Assembly (NCBI GenBank): GCA_947251855.1
Contig: CAMXUZ010000056.1
Location: 1 to 6,846, forward strand
Direction of reading: 5' to 3'
Source of the DNA: an uncultured Ruaniaceae bacterium
GTDB taxonomy: Bacteria; Actinomycetota; Actinomycetes; Actinomycetales; Beutenbergiaceae
Length of the DNA stretch: 6,846 nucleotides
In this document: in pieces, positions 1-6,400 of the stretch
How positions within the stretch are numbered: position 1 is the stretch's first letter
How the letters are laid out: every line of letters begins with the position of its first letter
Position numbers and translations under genes: made by a program
The notes under the pieces: generated by a model
What the model saw: only the letters and a program-made list of their open reading frames with translations
What the model was told of the DNA's origin: nothing
Database searches by the model: none

Positions 1-714
1 GAGAAGCGGGTGGAGGAGATCCGCCGCACCGTGGTCGCCGACCGCCGCTCCTCGCTGAAGGATCTGCTCGGGCCGGCGGGGAAGGTCCTGCCGATCGTGT
101 GGGTCGGGATCGGGTTATCGATCCTGCAGCAGTTCGTGGGCCTCAATGTCATCTTCTACTACTCCTCGACCCTGTGGCAGGCGGCCGGCTTCGCCGAATC
201 CGACGCCCTGGTGCAATCGGTGATCACCTCGGTCACGAACATCGCCGTCACGATCGTTGCGATCGCGCTCATCGATAAGATCGGACGCCGGCTCCTCCTC
301 ACCATCGGATCGGCCGGAATGATCGTCTCCCTTGGCACGATGGCCGTGGTGTTCGCGATGGCCGATCGGGTGATGGAAGGGGGCGAACTCGTCCCGGTCC
401 TCTCCGACACCCAAGGACCGATCGCCCTCATCGCGGCGAACGCGTTCGTCGTGTTCTTCGGGATGTCGTGGGGTCCAGGAGTGTGGGTGCTCCTCGGGGA
501 GATGTTCAACAACACGATCCGCGCGACCGCCCTGGGAATCGCCGCCGCCGCGCAGTGGCTCGCGAACTTCGCCGTCTCGACCTCGTTTCCCGCGATGTCC
601 GATCTCAGCCTCGGTTTTGCCTACGGTTTCTACACATTCTTCGCAGTCGTCTCGCTCGTGTTCGTGCCCAAGTGGGTGCCGGAAACCAAGGGGAGAGAAC
701 TCGAAGACATGTAG
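1..714 (+). CDS. Sugar-porter MFS transporter, C-terminal half (5' end outside window)
   Basis: The reading frame is open from the first base, so the gene begins upstream; 237 codons are visible. It encodes roughly TM7-TM12 of a sugar-porter family (MFS) permease, which imports sugars or polyols across the cytoplasmic membrane, usually by proton symport. Visible family marks in order are QQFVGLNVIFYYSS (TM7, sugar-binding face), DKIGRR (the cytoplasmic loop motif between TM8 and TM9), GPGVWVLLGEMFNNTIRA (the TM10 GPxxW...E...R motif) and the C-terminal PETKGRELE signature. The loop after TM9 is somewhat long and acidic. The stop is TAG, 98 bases before ino1. Substrate is unknown. Because ino1 follows directly and some actinobacterial inositol importers belong to this family, inositol is a possible substrate, but glucose, xylose or another sugar is equally compatible. 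Family assignment is firm; substrate is inference. Confidence 0.93.
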   Translation, partial: EKRVEEIRRTVVADRRSSLKDLLGPAGKVLPIVWVGIGLSILQQFVGLNVIFYYSSTLWQAAGFAESDALVQSVITSVTNIAVTIVAIALIDKIGRRLLLTIGSAGMIVSLGTMAVVFAMADRVMEGGELVPVLSDTQGPIALIAANAFVVFFGMSWGPGVWVLLGEMFNNTIRATALGIAAAAQWLANFAVSTSFPAMSDLSLGFAYGFYTFFAVVSLVFVPKWVPETKGRELEDM

Positions 715-745
715 ACCATCACGCGGCGCACGCGGCGGCGGCTCG

Positions 746-771
746 GCCTGGCTCGCCTAACCAGGCATAAT
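746..771 (+). promoter_or_regulatory. Hairpin plus candidate -10 box in the ino1 leader
   Basis: GCCTGG (746-751) and CCAGGC (761-766) form a perfect 6-bp inverted repeat with a 9-base loop, directly followed by an A/T-rich run (ATAATAAAAC). CATAAT at 766-771 is one base from the TATAAT consensus, but no convincing -35 box lies 16-18 bases upstream. The hairpin may be a weak terminator for the transporter gene, a regulatory site for ino1, or chance. There is no clean T-tract, so a classical intrinsic terminator is not supported. Confidence 0.25.
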
Positions 772-812
772 AAAACAAGCAATACGTGATCGTTCAACTA
801 ATAGGAGAGTTC

Positions 813-1892
813 ATGTCAAAGATCCGCGTGGCCATCGCCGGGGTGGGAAACTGCTCCTCCTCCCTCGTCCAGGGAGTGGAGTATTACCGCGAAGCCGACC
901 CCGCGAGCACGGTGCCCGGGCTCATGCACGTGCAATTCGGCGATTACCACATCAGCGACGTCGAGTTCGTTGCCGCGTTCGACGTCGATGCGAAGAAGGT
1001 CGGCCAGGATCTCTCCGACGCGGTCAACGCCTCGGAAAACAACACGATCAAACTCACCGACGTGCCCCGCGCGGGCGTGACGGTCCAACGCGGACCGACC
1101 TTGGACGGGCTCGGCAAGTACTACCGCGAAACCATCACCGAATCCGATGCCGAGGCCGTCGACGTCGTCGCTGCCCTGAAACACGCGCGGGCAGACGTGC
1201 TCGTGTGCTACCTACCCGTGGGCTCCGAGGAAGCGACGAAGCACTACGCCCAAGCGGCGATCGACGCTGGCGTCGCCTTCGTCAACGCCCTGCCGGTGTT
1301 CATCGCCTCCACGGCCGAGTGGGCGGAGAAGTTCGAAGCCGCGGGCGTGCCGATCGTGGGGGACGACATCAAGTCGCAGGTCGGTGCGACGATCACGCAC
1401 CGGGTGCTCGCGCGACTGTTCGAGGAGCGGGGGGTCACCGTGGACCGCACCTACCAGCTCAACATCGGCGGGAACATGGACTTCAAGAACATGCTCGAAC
1501 GGGACCGGCTGGAATCGAAGAAGATCTCCAAGACCCAGGCGGTGACCTCCAACATCGAGCAGGAACTCACCGACGAGAACGTCCACATCGGCCCGAGCGA
1601 CTACGTGCAATGGCTCGATGACCGCAAGTGGGCGTACGTGCGCATGGAAGGCCGCGCGTTCGGTGACGTGCCCATCAACCTGGAGTACAAGCTCGAGGTG
1701 TGGGACTCGCCGAACTCCGCCGGGATCATCATCGACGCCATTCGTGCCGCGAAGATCGCGCTCGACCGGGGGATCGGCGGTCCGATCCTTTCCGCCAGCG
1801 CCTACTTCATGAAGTCCCCGCCGAAGCAGCACGACGACGAAACGGCGCGCGCGATGGTCGACGCCTTCATCCGCGGGGACAGCGAGGCGTAG
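813..1892 (+). CDS. ino1: Inositol-3-phosphate synthase (myo-inositol-1-phosphate synthase)
   Basis: This cytoplasmic NAD-dependent enzyme converts glucose 6-phosphate to 1L-myo-inositol 1-phosphate, the entry step to inositol, phosphatidylinositol and, in actinobacteria, mycothiol. The product is 359 aa, about the length of the Mycobacterium tuberculosis enzyme (367). It shows the N-terminal NAD-binding glycine-rich loop [12 protein letters not shown] (residues 10-21), [34 protein letters not shown] (K187), [19 protein letters not shown] (K225, K236, K237), [11 protein letters not shown] (K240) and [10 protein letters not shown] (D298), the lysine- and aspartate-rich active-site blocks of the family. 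A longer GTG start at 786 is in frame, but the ATG at 813 has AGGAG (803-807) five bases ahead and gives the usual family N-terminus [13 protein letters not shown], so I chose it. The GTPase gene starts 32 bases after the stop, which suggests cotranscription. Nothing is missing or broken. Confidence 0.97.
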   Translation: MSKIRVAIAGVGNCSSSLVQGVEYYREADPASTVPGLMHVQFGDYHISDVEFVAAFDVDAKKVGQDLSDAVNASENNTIKLTDVPRAGVTVQRGPTLDGLGKYYRETITESDAEAVDVVAALKHARADVLVCYLPVGSEEATKHYAQAAIDAGVAFVNALPVFIASTAEWAEKFEAAGVPIVGDDIKSQVGATITHRVLARLFEERGVTVDRTYQLNIGGNMDFKNMLERDRLESKKISKTQAVTSNIEQELTDENVHIGPSDYVQWLDDRKWAYVRMEGRAFGDVPINLEYKLEVWDSPNSAGIIIDAIRAAKIALDRGIGGPILSASAYFMKSPPKQHDDETARAMVDAFIRGDSEA

Positions 1893-1924
1893 CCGGCTCC
1901 GGGCGGCCGCGGAAGGGCGATCCC

Positions 1925-3067
1925 ATGGCAGATGCGAATGCGCAGCGCCGCGAGGTGGCAGAGTTCGCCAAGGGCTGGGACTCGGCGCGCCTGGAACCCG
2001 TCAACCTCGCGATCCTCGGCGCGACCGGGGTGGGGAAATCGACCTTGGTGAACGCCATCTTCGGGGAGAACCTCGCCGCGACGGGGATCGGGCGGCCCGT
2101 GACGAGCGGTGTCGATTTTTATGAACGTGACTCGCTCGGGCTGTACGACTTCGAGGGGCTAGAAAGTTTCGCGGACCTGAAGACGTTCATCGACAACTTC
2201 AGGAAGGTCTACCGTAAACGGCTCAAACAGGACCCCGAACACGCGATCCATGCCGTGTGGTACTGCGTCAAAGCGAGCGATCGCCGTGTGGATGCCCAGC
2301 AGGAGGAGGCGCTGCACCGGCTCGCGGTCGACATGAAGCTCGTGGTGTTCCTCGTCGTCACCCAGACGCCGTGGTACCCCGAGCGGGGCCTGGATCCGAG
2401 CACGGTGACCTTCCTTCACCACCTCAAGGAGCGGAACCTGCCGATCGTCGGCGGATCGGCGGTCGCGGTGGCGGCGCTGGACGACGAATATACGGGCACG
2501 GAGGCATTCGGGTTGACGAGTCTGGTGAACCGGACCCTGGCCTCGGTGCCGGAGGCGCGCCGCGCAGCGTTCTCCGCAGCGCAGAGGGTCGACGTTGATG
2601 CCAAGACCAAAGAGGCGCGCACAATCGTCAATAGGGCTACGGCGTCGGCAGCGGCGATCGCGGCGACGCCGATCCCGGTTGCAGACGCGCCGTTCCTGTT
2701 GGGAGTCCAGGCCCGAATGATGGCGCGCATCGCCAAGGTCTACGACGTGCACCTTTCCGCTGCGAATGCGGCCAAAGCGCTCGCCGGGATCGCCGCGACG
2801 AGCGTGGGCCGCAGCCTCGTCGGGTCGTTGCTCAAGGTGGTGCCCGGGGCGGGGAACGTCATCAACGCCTCCGTCGCCGGAGCGATCACCTCGGCGCTCG
2901 GATACGCATGGCTGGAGCTGTGCCGGCGAGACTGGCTCGGCCAGCTCAGCCTCGAATCCCTCGCTGAGCACGGAGAACTCTCCTCAATGCTGTTGCGCCA
3001 TTACACGTCCCGGGTCGTCGAAGAGGGCCCCGCAGACTCGGCTGGGCGGCGGATCGACCCGTCCTGA
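1925..3067 (+). CDS. P-loop GTPase with DUF697-like C-terminal domain
   Basis: The 380-aa protein has an Era/TrmE-like GTPase domain and a hydrophobic C-terminal part. G1 (Walker A) is GATGVGKS (32-39); T60 in RPVTSG is a likely G2; G3 is DFEG (75-78); a WYCV strand with the R120-R121 block follows. The G4 position reads TQTP (146-149) instead of [NT]KxD, so guanine specificity is not assured; G5 may be GSAVA (177-181). Residues about 218-335 (IAATPIPVADAPFLLGVQARMM, then Ala/Gly-rich segments with VVPGAGNVINASVAGAIT) resemble DUF697/YcjF-type membrane-associating domains. The frame is open upstream inside ino1, but the ATG at 1925 with AGGG (1913-1916) eight bases ahead gives a normal start. 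Role is unknown; such proteins are often linked to membrane or envelope processes. It is probably translated from the same transcript as ino1. Family is confident, function is not. Confidence 0.85.
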   Translation: MADANAQRREVAEFAKGWDSARLEPVNLAILGATGVGKSTLVNAIFGENLAATGIGRPVTSGVDFYERDSLGLYDFEGLESFADLKTFIDNFRKVYRKRLKQDPEHAIHAVWYCVKASDRRVDAQQEEALHRLAVDMKLVVFLVVTQTPWYPERGLDPSTVTFLHHLKERNLPIVGGSAVAVAALDDEYTGTEAFGLTSLVNRTLASVPEARRAAFSAAQRVDVDAKTKEARTIVNRATASAAAIAATPIPVADAPFLLGVQARMMARIAKVYDVHLSAANAAKALAGIAATSVGRSLVGSLLKVVPGAGNVINASVAGAITSALGYAWLELCRRDWLGQLSLESLAEHGELSSMLLRHYTSRVVEEGPADSAGRRIDPS

Positions 3068-3083
3068 CGCGGCTCCGGCGCAC

Positions 3084-3099
3084 CATCGACCGGTCGATG
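3084..3099. repeat. 16-bp perfect palindrome downstream of the GTPase gene
   Basis: CATCGACCGGTCGATG reads identically on both strands. It begins 17 bases after the GTPase stop codon and lies about 120 bases before the antitoxin start. As RNA it could fold into a 6-bp stem with a CCGG loop, but no T-rich tail follows, so it is a poor intrinsic terminator. It could instead be a protein-binding site. No second copy was seen in the window. The rest of the 3068-3221 intergenic stretch shows only the promoter signals described separately. Confidence 0.4.
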
Positions 3100-3185
3100 C
3101 AGACTCTTCGGCTGAAATATTGGTAGTTTCCCCACGAGGGAGAAGGGGCTGCCGGGGCGCTACGGGTACTTATTAGGGCCGGCTC

Positions 3186-3214
3186 TTCATAGCGCGGCAT
3201 ATCACGAGTATTCT
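3186..3214 (+). promoter_or_regulatory. Candidate promoter of the toxin-antitoxin pair (leaderless)
   Basis: TTCATA (3186-3191) and TATTCT (3209-3214) stand 17 bases apart; each matches four of six bases of the -35 and -10 consensus, and TATTCT fits the TANNNT form. A transcript from this -10 would begin at about 3221-3222, which is the A of the antitoxin ATG. No Shine-Dalgarno sequence is visible before that ATG and no other in-frame start codon exists upstream, so a leaderless mRNA, common in actinobacteria, is a consistent explanation. This is inference from spacing only. Confidence 0.4.
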
Positions 3215-3232
3215 TAATGGTATGAAGAGTAC
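3208..3232. promoter_or_regulatory. Imperfect palindrome over the antitoxin start, candidate operator
   Basis: GTATTCTT (3208-3215) and AAGAGTAC (3225-3232) are inverted repeats matching at seven of eight positions, separated by nine bases; two further bases pair inside (AT/AT). The element covers the candidate -10 box and the ATG of the antitoxin. Ribbon-helix-helix antitoxins normally repress their own operon by binding palindromes at the promoter, so this is the natural candidate site. Binding is inferred, not shown. Confidence 0.4.
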
Positions 3233-3455
3233 AACTATCAAGGTGAGCCGCGAGCTACGCGACCGCGTGCAGAAGCATGCTGTGCATCGACAAACCACTC
3301 AGGCGGTTGTGCTTTCAGAGGCGCTCGACCTTCTCGAGCGGCAGGCCTTCTTTGAGCAGCTGCAAACCGACGTTGTTGCCGATCCGGAGACCCCTCAAGA
3401 TGCAGTTGAGCGGGATGCTTGGCTCGGTGGGCCGCTCGCAGTCGGAGACGAATGA
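3222..3455 (+). CDS. MazE-like / ribbon-helix-helix antitoxin
   Basis: The 77-aa protein is the likely antitoxin of the following MazF toxin. Residues 4-40 (TTIKVSRELRDRVQKHA, then TQAVVLSEALDLLER) have the beta-strand plus two-helix pattern of a ribbon-helix-helix (CopG/Arc-type) DNA-binding domain. The C-terminal part (about 41-77) is acidic and proline-containing with no clear fold, as expected for the segment that wraps and blocks the toxin. It probably also represses its own operon. The ATG at 3222 is the only in-frame start; it lacks a ribosome binding site, which fits a leaderless transcript. Its TGA overlaps the toxin ATG by four bases (ATGA), so translation is coupled. Base composition is lower in G/C and third positions are less biased than in the flanking genes, suggesting acquisition by transfer. 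Confidence 0.85.
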   Translation: MKSTTIKVSRELRDRVQKHAVHRQTTQAVVLSEALDLLERQAFFEQLQTDVVADPETPQDAVERDAWLGGPLAVGDE

Positions 3456-3787
3456 GATACGGAGACATCTATCGGGCGAAACCCGACCCAGCAGTTGGTT
3501 CGGAGCAGGCTGGGCGCCGACCCGTCCTCGTCATTAGCGCCGACGAGGCCATAGATGTCATCCCGGGTGTAGTCACAGTTCTGCCGCTGACGACCCAGAA
3601 CCGAGAATGGGTCACGCGTGTCCCAGTCAGAGGTTCGGAAACGGGCCTTAAAGACCCGTCCTGGGCGATATGTGAGCAGGTCCGAACAGTATCGACTGAG
3701 CGGATTGGAAAACGACTAGGGGTGGCGGATCACCGGACTCTCACGGAGGTCAAGAATGTCCTGCTCTATCTGCTGAACCCTCAATGA
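3452..3787 (+). CDS. mazF: MazF/PemK-family mRNA interferase toxin
   Basis: This 111-aa protein belongs to the MazF/PemK family of ribosome-independent endoribonucleases that cut RNA at short sequence motifs and stop growth when the antitoxin is lost. Visible marks are MRYGDIYRAK at the N-terminus, EQAGRRPVLVIS (18-29, containing the expected catalytic arginine R22 or R23), TVLPLTT (42-48, containing the expected catalytic threonine) and the C-terminal block PSWAICEQVRTVSTERIG (69-86). The length is typical. An in-frame ATG at 3419 would add 11 residues (MARWAARSRRR) that lie inside the antitoxin gene; I prefer the ATG at 3452 because it overlaps the antitoxin stop, starts at the family N-terminus and has GGAG (3444-3447) four bases ahead. 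No active-site position appears lost. The cleavage motif cannot be predicted from sequence. Confidence 0.92.
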   Translation: MRYGDIYRAKPDPAVGSEQAGRRPVLVISADEAIDVIPGVVTVLPLTTQNREWVTRVPVRGSETGLKDPSWAICEQVRTVSTERIGKRLGVADHRTLTEVKNVLLYLLNPQ

Positions 3788-3790
3788 GGG
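3778..3790. repeat. Short inverted repeat containing the mazF stop codon
   Basis: CCCTCA and TGAGGG are perfect 6-base arms around a single A; the TGA stop of mazF lies in the right arm. No T-tract follows. A second short inverted repeat, GGAGT-CAG-ACTCC (3846-3858), overlaps the stop of the convergent MFS gene. The two could act as weak terminators between the converging genes, but both are short enough to be chance. Confidence 0.2.
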
Positions 3791-3849
3791 ACGGCGGGTG
3801 AGCGCAGAGTCCTCCATGCTGCGGGGCTGGCGGAAAGCAGTTCGGGGAG

Positions 3850-5088
3850 TCAGACTCCTGGTGTGTGTGCAGAAGTTGTGCGGCGACGCCGCAATAGCGC
3901 GACGGGTAGCGTCGCGAGCGAGGCGCCCGCGGCCGCGAGTAGCGCGATGGGGAACGAGAGCCCCGCGGCAAGAGAGCCGACGAGCACCGATCCCAGCCCG
4001 GTGCCGGAGTCGAATCCGATGTTCCACACGGCGCTGGCCGTGTTGTAATCTTTGCGACGCACCGCCGACAGGGAGAGCAGCAGCGTGAGATTCTGCAGAC
4101 CGCCGTAGGCAACTCCCACGAAGGTCATCCCGAGCAGCAGTAGTGTCACGCGCGTCGACGCCGAATCGGTCACCGCCGCCGCGGCGAGGGCCAATCCCAG
4201 TACTGTGCACAGGATGAGCGGCCACAGGAACCTGCCGGCGCCATACCTATCGGCGAGGGCCCCCAGCCGCCACCGACTGAGCGCCGCGGTCGCGGTGAGG
4301 AGGGTGAGCCCAGCGGTGGTTGCGGCGGCGGAAGAGCTCATTTGGGGCGTGAACGTAATCAGCGCCCCGCCCGCAAGCGTCACGCCGAGCAGGATGACCA
4401 TCGGCGGAATGAGGGCGCTGGCCAGGTAGCGCACCCGCCCCTCGTCGCGGGTCGCCGCCGTTGATGTTGACGGGTCCGCGTGCTGGGCAGGAGAGCGTTC
4501 CGCCTTCTCTTCTCGCAATGCGTGGGCCAGCCGCGGCGCCGCGCCGATGGCGAGTAGCGGAACCGTAGCAAGGGCGAAAACCACCCAAAAGCCGATTGCC
4601 TCCGCCAGCCAAGGCCCAGCGGGTAGCAGGAGCAACTGGGGCACCGCAACGGAGGCGCCGTAAGCTCCGATCGCTGCGCCGTGCCGCGCCGGGGCCACGA
4701 GGTTCGCGACAGCAGCAGAACCAGTGACGGTAAGGATCCCGAACCCTAACCCCCGCACGGCGGAGAGACCGAGGATCCACACGAGGTCGTGTGAGACGAG
4801 GTGGAGGAGAGCGGGGCCGTTGAGAAATAGCAGCCCGGCGGCAAGTACCCTGCCGTAGCCGAATCTCCGCAGGAGCGTGGGCACGAACGGCTGGGTGAGG
4901 ATCGTCGCGAGCATCAGCATGCCGTTGACGAAGCCCGCGCCCGCCTCGTTCGCCCCTCCGCTCACGGCCCATAGCGGCGCGACTGGGAGCAGAGCAGAAT
5001 AGCCGGTGAAGCCCGCTGCGGTGAGGGCGAGCAGGGCAGGCATCCCGGGAGCGCGCCATACGGACGTCGACGAGGCAGAGGTGGTCAC
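3850..5088 (-). CDS. MFS transporter, DHA1-like efflux protein
   Basis: The 412-aa protein has the twelve hydrophobic segments and central hydrophilic loop (about residues 190-220, ALREEKAERSPAQHADPSTS) of a major facilitator, and should sit in the cytoplasmic membrane. A good MFS motif A, GALADRYGAGRFL, lies between TM8 and TM9, with a degenerate copy, LLRRFGYGRVL, after TM2. The Gly/Pro-rich TM5 (GAYGASVAVPQ...PAGPWLAE) resembles the motif C region typical of drug/proton antiporters. Substrate is unknown. The GTG start at 5088 is preceded by AGGTAGGG nine bases upstream; an in-frame ATG at 5043 would remove 15 hydrophilic residues and is the alternative. The flavodoxin-like gene ends 57 bases upstream on the same strand, so the two probably form one transcript. 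It converges on mazF with a 62-base gap. Export of a toxic or oxidised compound is a reasonable guess. Confidence 0.88.
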   Translation of the reverse strand: MTTSASSTSVWRAPGMPALLALTAAGFTGYSALLPVAPLWAVSGGANEAGAGFVNGMLMLATILTQPFVPTLLRRFGYGRVLAAGLLFLNGPALLHLVSHDLVWILGLSAVRGLGFGILTVTGSAAVANLVAPARHGAAIGAYGASVAVPQLLLLPAGPWLAEAIGFWVVFALATVPLLAIGAAPRLAHALREEKAERSPAQHADPSTSTAATRDEGRVRYLASALIPPMVILLGVTLAGGALITFTPQMSSSAAATTAGLTLLTATAALSRWRLGALADRYGAGRFLWPLILCTVLGLALAAAAVTDSASTRVTLLLLGMTFVGVAYGGLQNLTLLLSLSAVRRKDYNTASAVWNIGFDSGTGLGSVLVGSLAAGLSFPIALLAAAGASLATLPVALLRRRRTTSAHTPGV

Positions 5089-5145
5089 GCCAATCGACCC
5101 TACCTGTTGCTTGCCATGGACGCGCTACGGTGAGAAAACCACACG

Positions 5146-5640
5146 TCAATCCTCGGGCATGATCGTGGCAGCCGCCACAGCCCCGAGCTCTTGGCAGGCA
5201 TCGAGCGCGTTCCTGTCCGGCTGGCCAACAACTTCCAGTGTCGGGGCAACCGCCACCCACCCGAGCGCGGCGGCGATGGCGTCGATCCCGCGTACCGCCC
5301 CTTCCAACCCCTCGTTGCCATGAACGTAGACGGCGTGGGGCCGCGACCGGGTCGCCTTCAGACACGGGTAGTAGATCTGATCGAAGAAGTGCTTGAGCGC
5401 CCCGGACATGTACCCGATGTTCGCGGGCGTGCCGAGGACGTAGCCATCGGCGTTGAGTACATCAACTGCGCTGGCTGTCAGGGCCGGGCGCACGACGACC
5501 TCGACCCCCTCGATCTGTTCATCCCGCGCACCGGCAAGGACGGCCTCCAGCATCGCCTGCATCCCCGGCGAGGGCGTGTGATGTACAACGAGCAAACGAC
5601 GAGGGCGTTCGCGCTCATCACCGGATTGAGAGATACGCAT
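5146..5640 (-). CDS. Flavodoxin-fold NAD(P)H-dependent oxidoreductase-like protein
   Basis: With the start chosen here it is 164 aa and has the flavodoxin alpha/beta layout. Strand 1 plus the FMN phosphate loop is RLLVVHHTPSPGMQ (15-28); the second FMN-contacting loop is VLGTPANIGYMSGALKHFFDQ (68-88); the third is YVHGNEG (105-111). This group of small actinobacterial proteins is annotated as flavodoxin family or NADPH-dependent FMN reductase; it probably binds FMN and reduces quinones or similar acceptors in the cytoplasm, though the real substrate is unknown. An in-frame ATG at 5679 would add 13 residues (MAPEAPPPHRVED), but its GAGG touches the start codon; the ATG at 5640 has AGGG eight bases ahead and lies nearer the fold. 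The same bases read TAGGGT, a possible -10 for a leaderless start. It lies between a tetR gene and an MFS exporter on the same strand. Confidence 0.85.
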   Translation of the reverse strand: MRISQSGDERERPRRLLVVHHTPSPGMQAMLEAVLAGARDEQIEGVEVVVRPALTASAVDVLNADGYVLGTPANIGYMSGALKHFFDQIYYPCLKATRSRPHAVYVHGNEGLEGAVRGIDAIAAALGWVAVAPTLEVVGQPDRNALDACQELGAVAAATIMPED

Positions 5641-5738
5641 GTCTTCTACCCTATGAGGCGGAGGGGCTTCAGGTGCCATCCTCGCGCTCGGGAAGGGGGA
5701 TTGCAGCTACTGTCGAGAAGGCTGTGGTTGCTGAGCAG

Positions 5739-5752
5739 CGCCGCATGCGGCG
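5739..5752. repeat. 14-bp perfect palindrome between tetR and the flavodoxin-like gene
   Basis: CGCCGCATGCGGCG is identical on both strands. It lies 17 bases beyond the tetR stop codon and about 100 bases before the flavodoxin-like start. TetR proteins bind palindromes of about this size, so it could be the operator for the downstream unit; it could also be a GC-rich hairpin ending tetR transcription, although no T-tract follows. A short direct repeat, GAGGATC at 5761-5767 and 5772-5778, lies next to it at the end of tetR. In such GC-rich DNA a 14-bp GC palindrome is only mildly unexpected. Confidence 0.3.
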
Positions 5753-5768
5753 GGGTTGAAGAGGATCC

Positions 5769-6400
5769 TTAGAGGATCAGTTCGAAGAAGGCGTCGGCGA
5801 TCTCGGCCATGTCGAGATCGGGTTCTAGGAGTGCTTGCAACTGGAGCCCGTCAGCAAGTGCATGCAACATGCGCGCCGCCACCTGCGGACCGACCCTCGC
5901 TTCCCCTTTCGTTTCTTGATGCTCGTCGATGATCGCGCTGAACAGCGTATGGAAGAGCTGACTGCGCTCGAGGAAGAACGCGTGTGCGGGATGTTCAGGA
6001 TCCGCGGCGTCTACCGCCAACTTAGAGAAAGGTGGAGTGGCCCGGGAACTTTTGCGTTCGCCGCGGTTAGCTCCGTGAAGAGCTGCCGGGCAGTGCCGAC
6101 GTCGTAGGGGGTCTCCGGGCCCGGGGCTCTGAGAATCGCGAGGACCTCCTCGTAGGTCAGGTCGGAGAACTGCTGCGAGTCCCCTTCATCGCGTTTACGC
6201 AGAACCTCGGTGAAGAATTCCTCCTTGGAACCAAAATAGTGCAGCAGCCCCGCAGGGCTGAGATCGACCGCCTCCGCAAATGCTTTCACCGAAGCCCCGT
6301 GCACGCCGGCTTCCGCGATGACCCTTAACGCCTCGGTCAGGATCTCCTCCCGCTTAGCGATTCCCGTGGACGATGTGGGTTCAATCGGTCGTTGCAACAC
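5769..6400 (-). pseudogene. TetR-family regulator, frameshifted and with an IS-derived N-terminus
   Basis: Two frames on the minus strand together make one TetR-type regulator. The first (6400-6011) has the helix-turn-helix domain: KREEILTEALRVIAEAGV, then SVKAFAEAVDLSPAGLLHYFGSKEEFFTEVL. It runs to about PGPLHLSLS and then hits a stop at 6011. The second frame (about 6020 to 5769) continues as LAVDAADPEHPAHAFFLERSQ to FFELIL, the expected C-terminal ligand-binding part. Loss of one base near 6021-6050 would explain the break; a sequencing error is possible. The first residues (GTG at 6400, MLQRPIEPTSS) come from the end of the neighbouring IS30 element and have no ribosome binding site, so the native start seems to have been lost. 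The natural job would be local repression of the flavodoxin/MFS unit downstream. The truncated product could still bind DNA but would lack most of its dimerisation domain. Confidence 0.8.

Noticed and set aside
746..771. Riboswitch in the ino1 leader
   Set aside because: The leader is under 100 bases with a single 6-bp hairpin; no conserved aptamer layout was recognisable.
1212..1832. A 206-codon minus-strand frame opposite ino1
   Set aside because: Ino1 is unmistakable on the plus strand and the opposite translation has no domain features or start signals.
1700..1924. An N-terminal extension of the GTPase reaching back into ino1
   Set aside because: The extension is only the shifted-frame reading of ino1. 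The ATG at 1925 has a ribosome binding site and gives a normal distance to the P-loop.
2159..2971. A 270-codon open frame on the minus strand opposite the GTPase gene
   Set aside because: It mirrors a well-supported plus-strand gene, its translation is rich in Arg, His and Asp as is typical of antisense GC-rich frames, and it shows no recognisable domain.
4247..5365. A 372-codon minus-strand frame overlapping the MFS and flavodoxin-like genes
   Set aside because: It is out of frame with two clear genes, spans their junction and encodes a low-complexity Arg-rich sequence; it is a by-product of high GC content.
6011..6050. Programmed ribosomal frameshifting to join the two tetR halves
   Set aside because: No slippery heptamer or strong downstream structure was seen at the junction, and TetR regulators are not known to use it; mutation or sequencing error is simpler.
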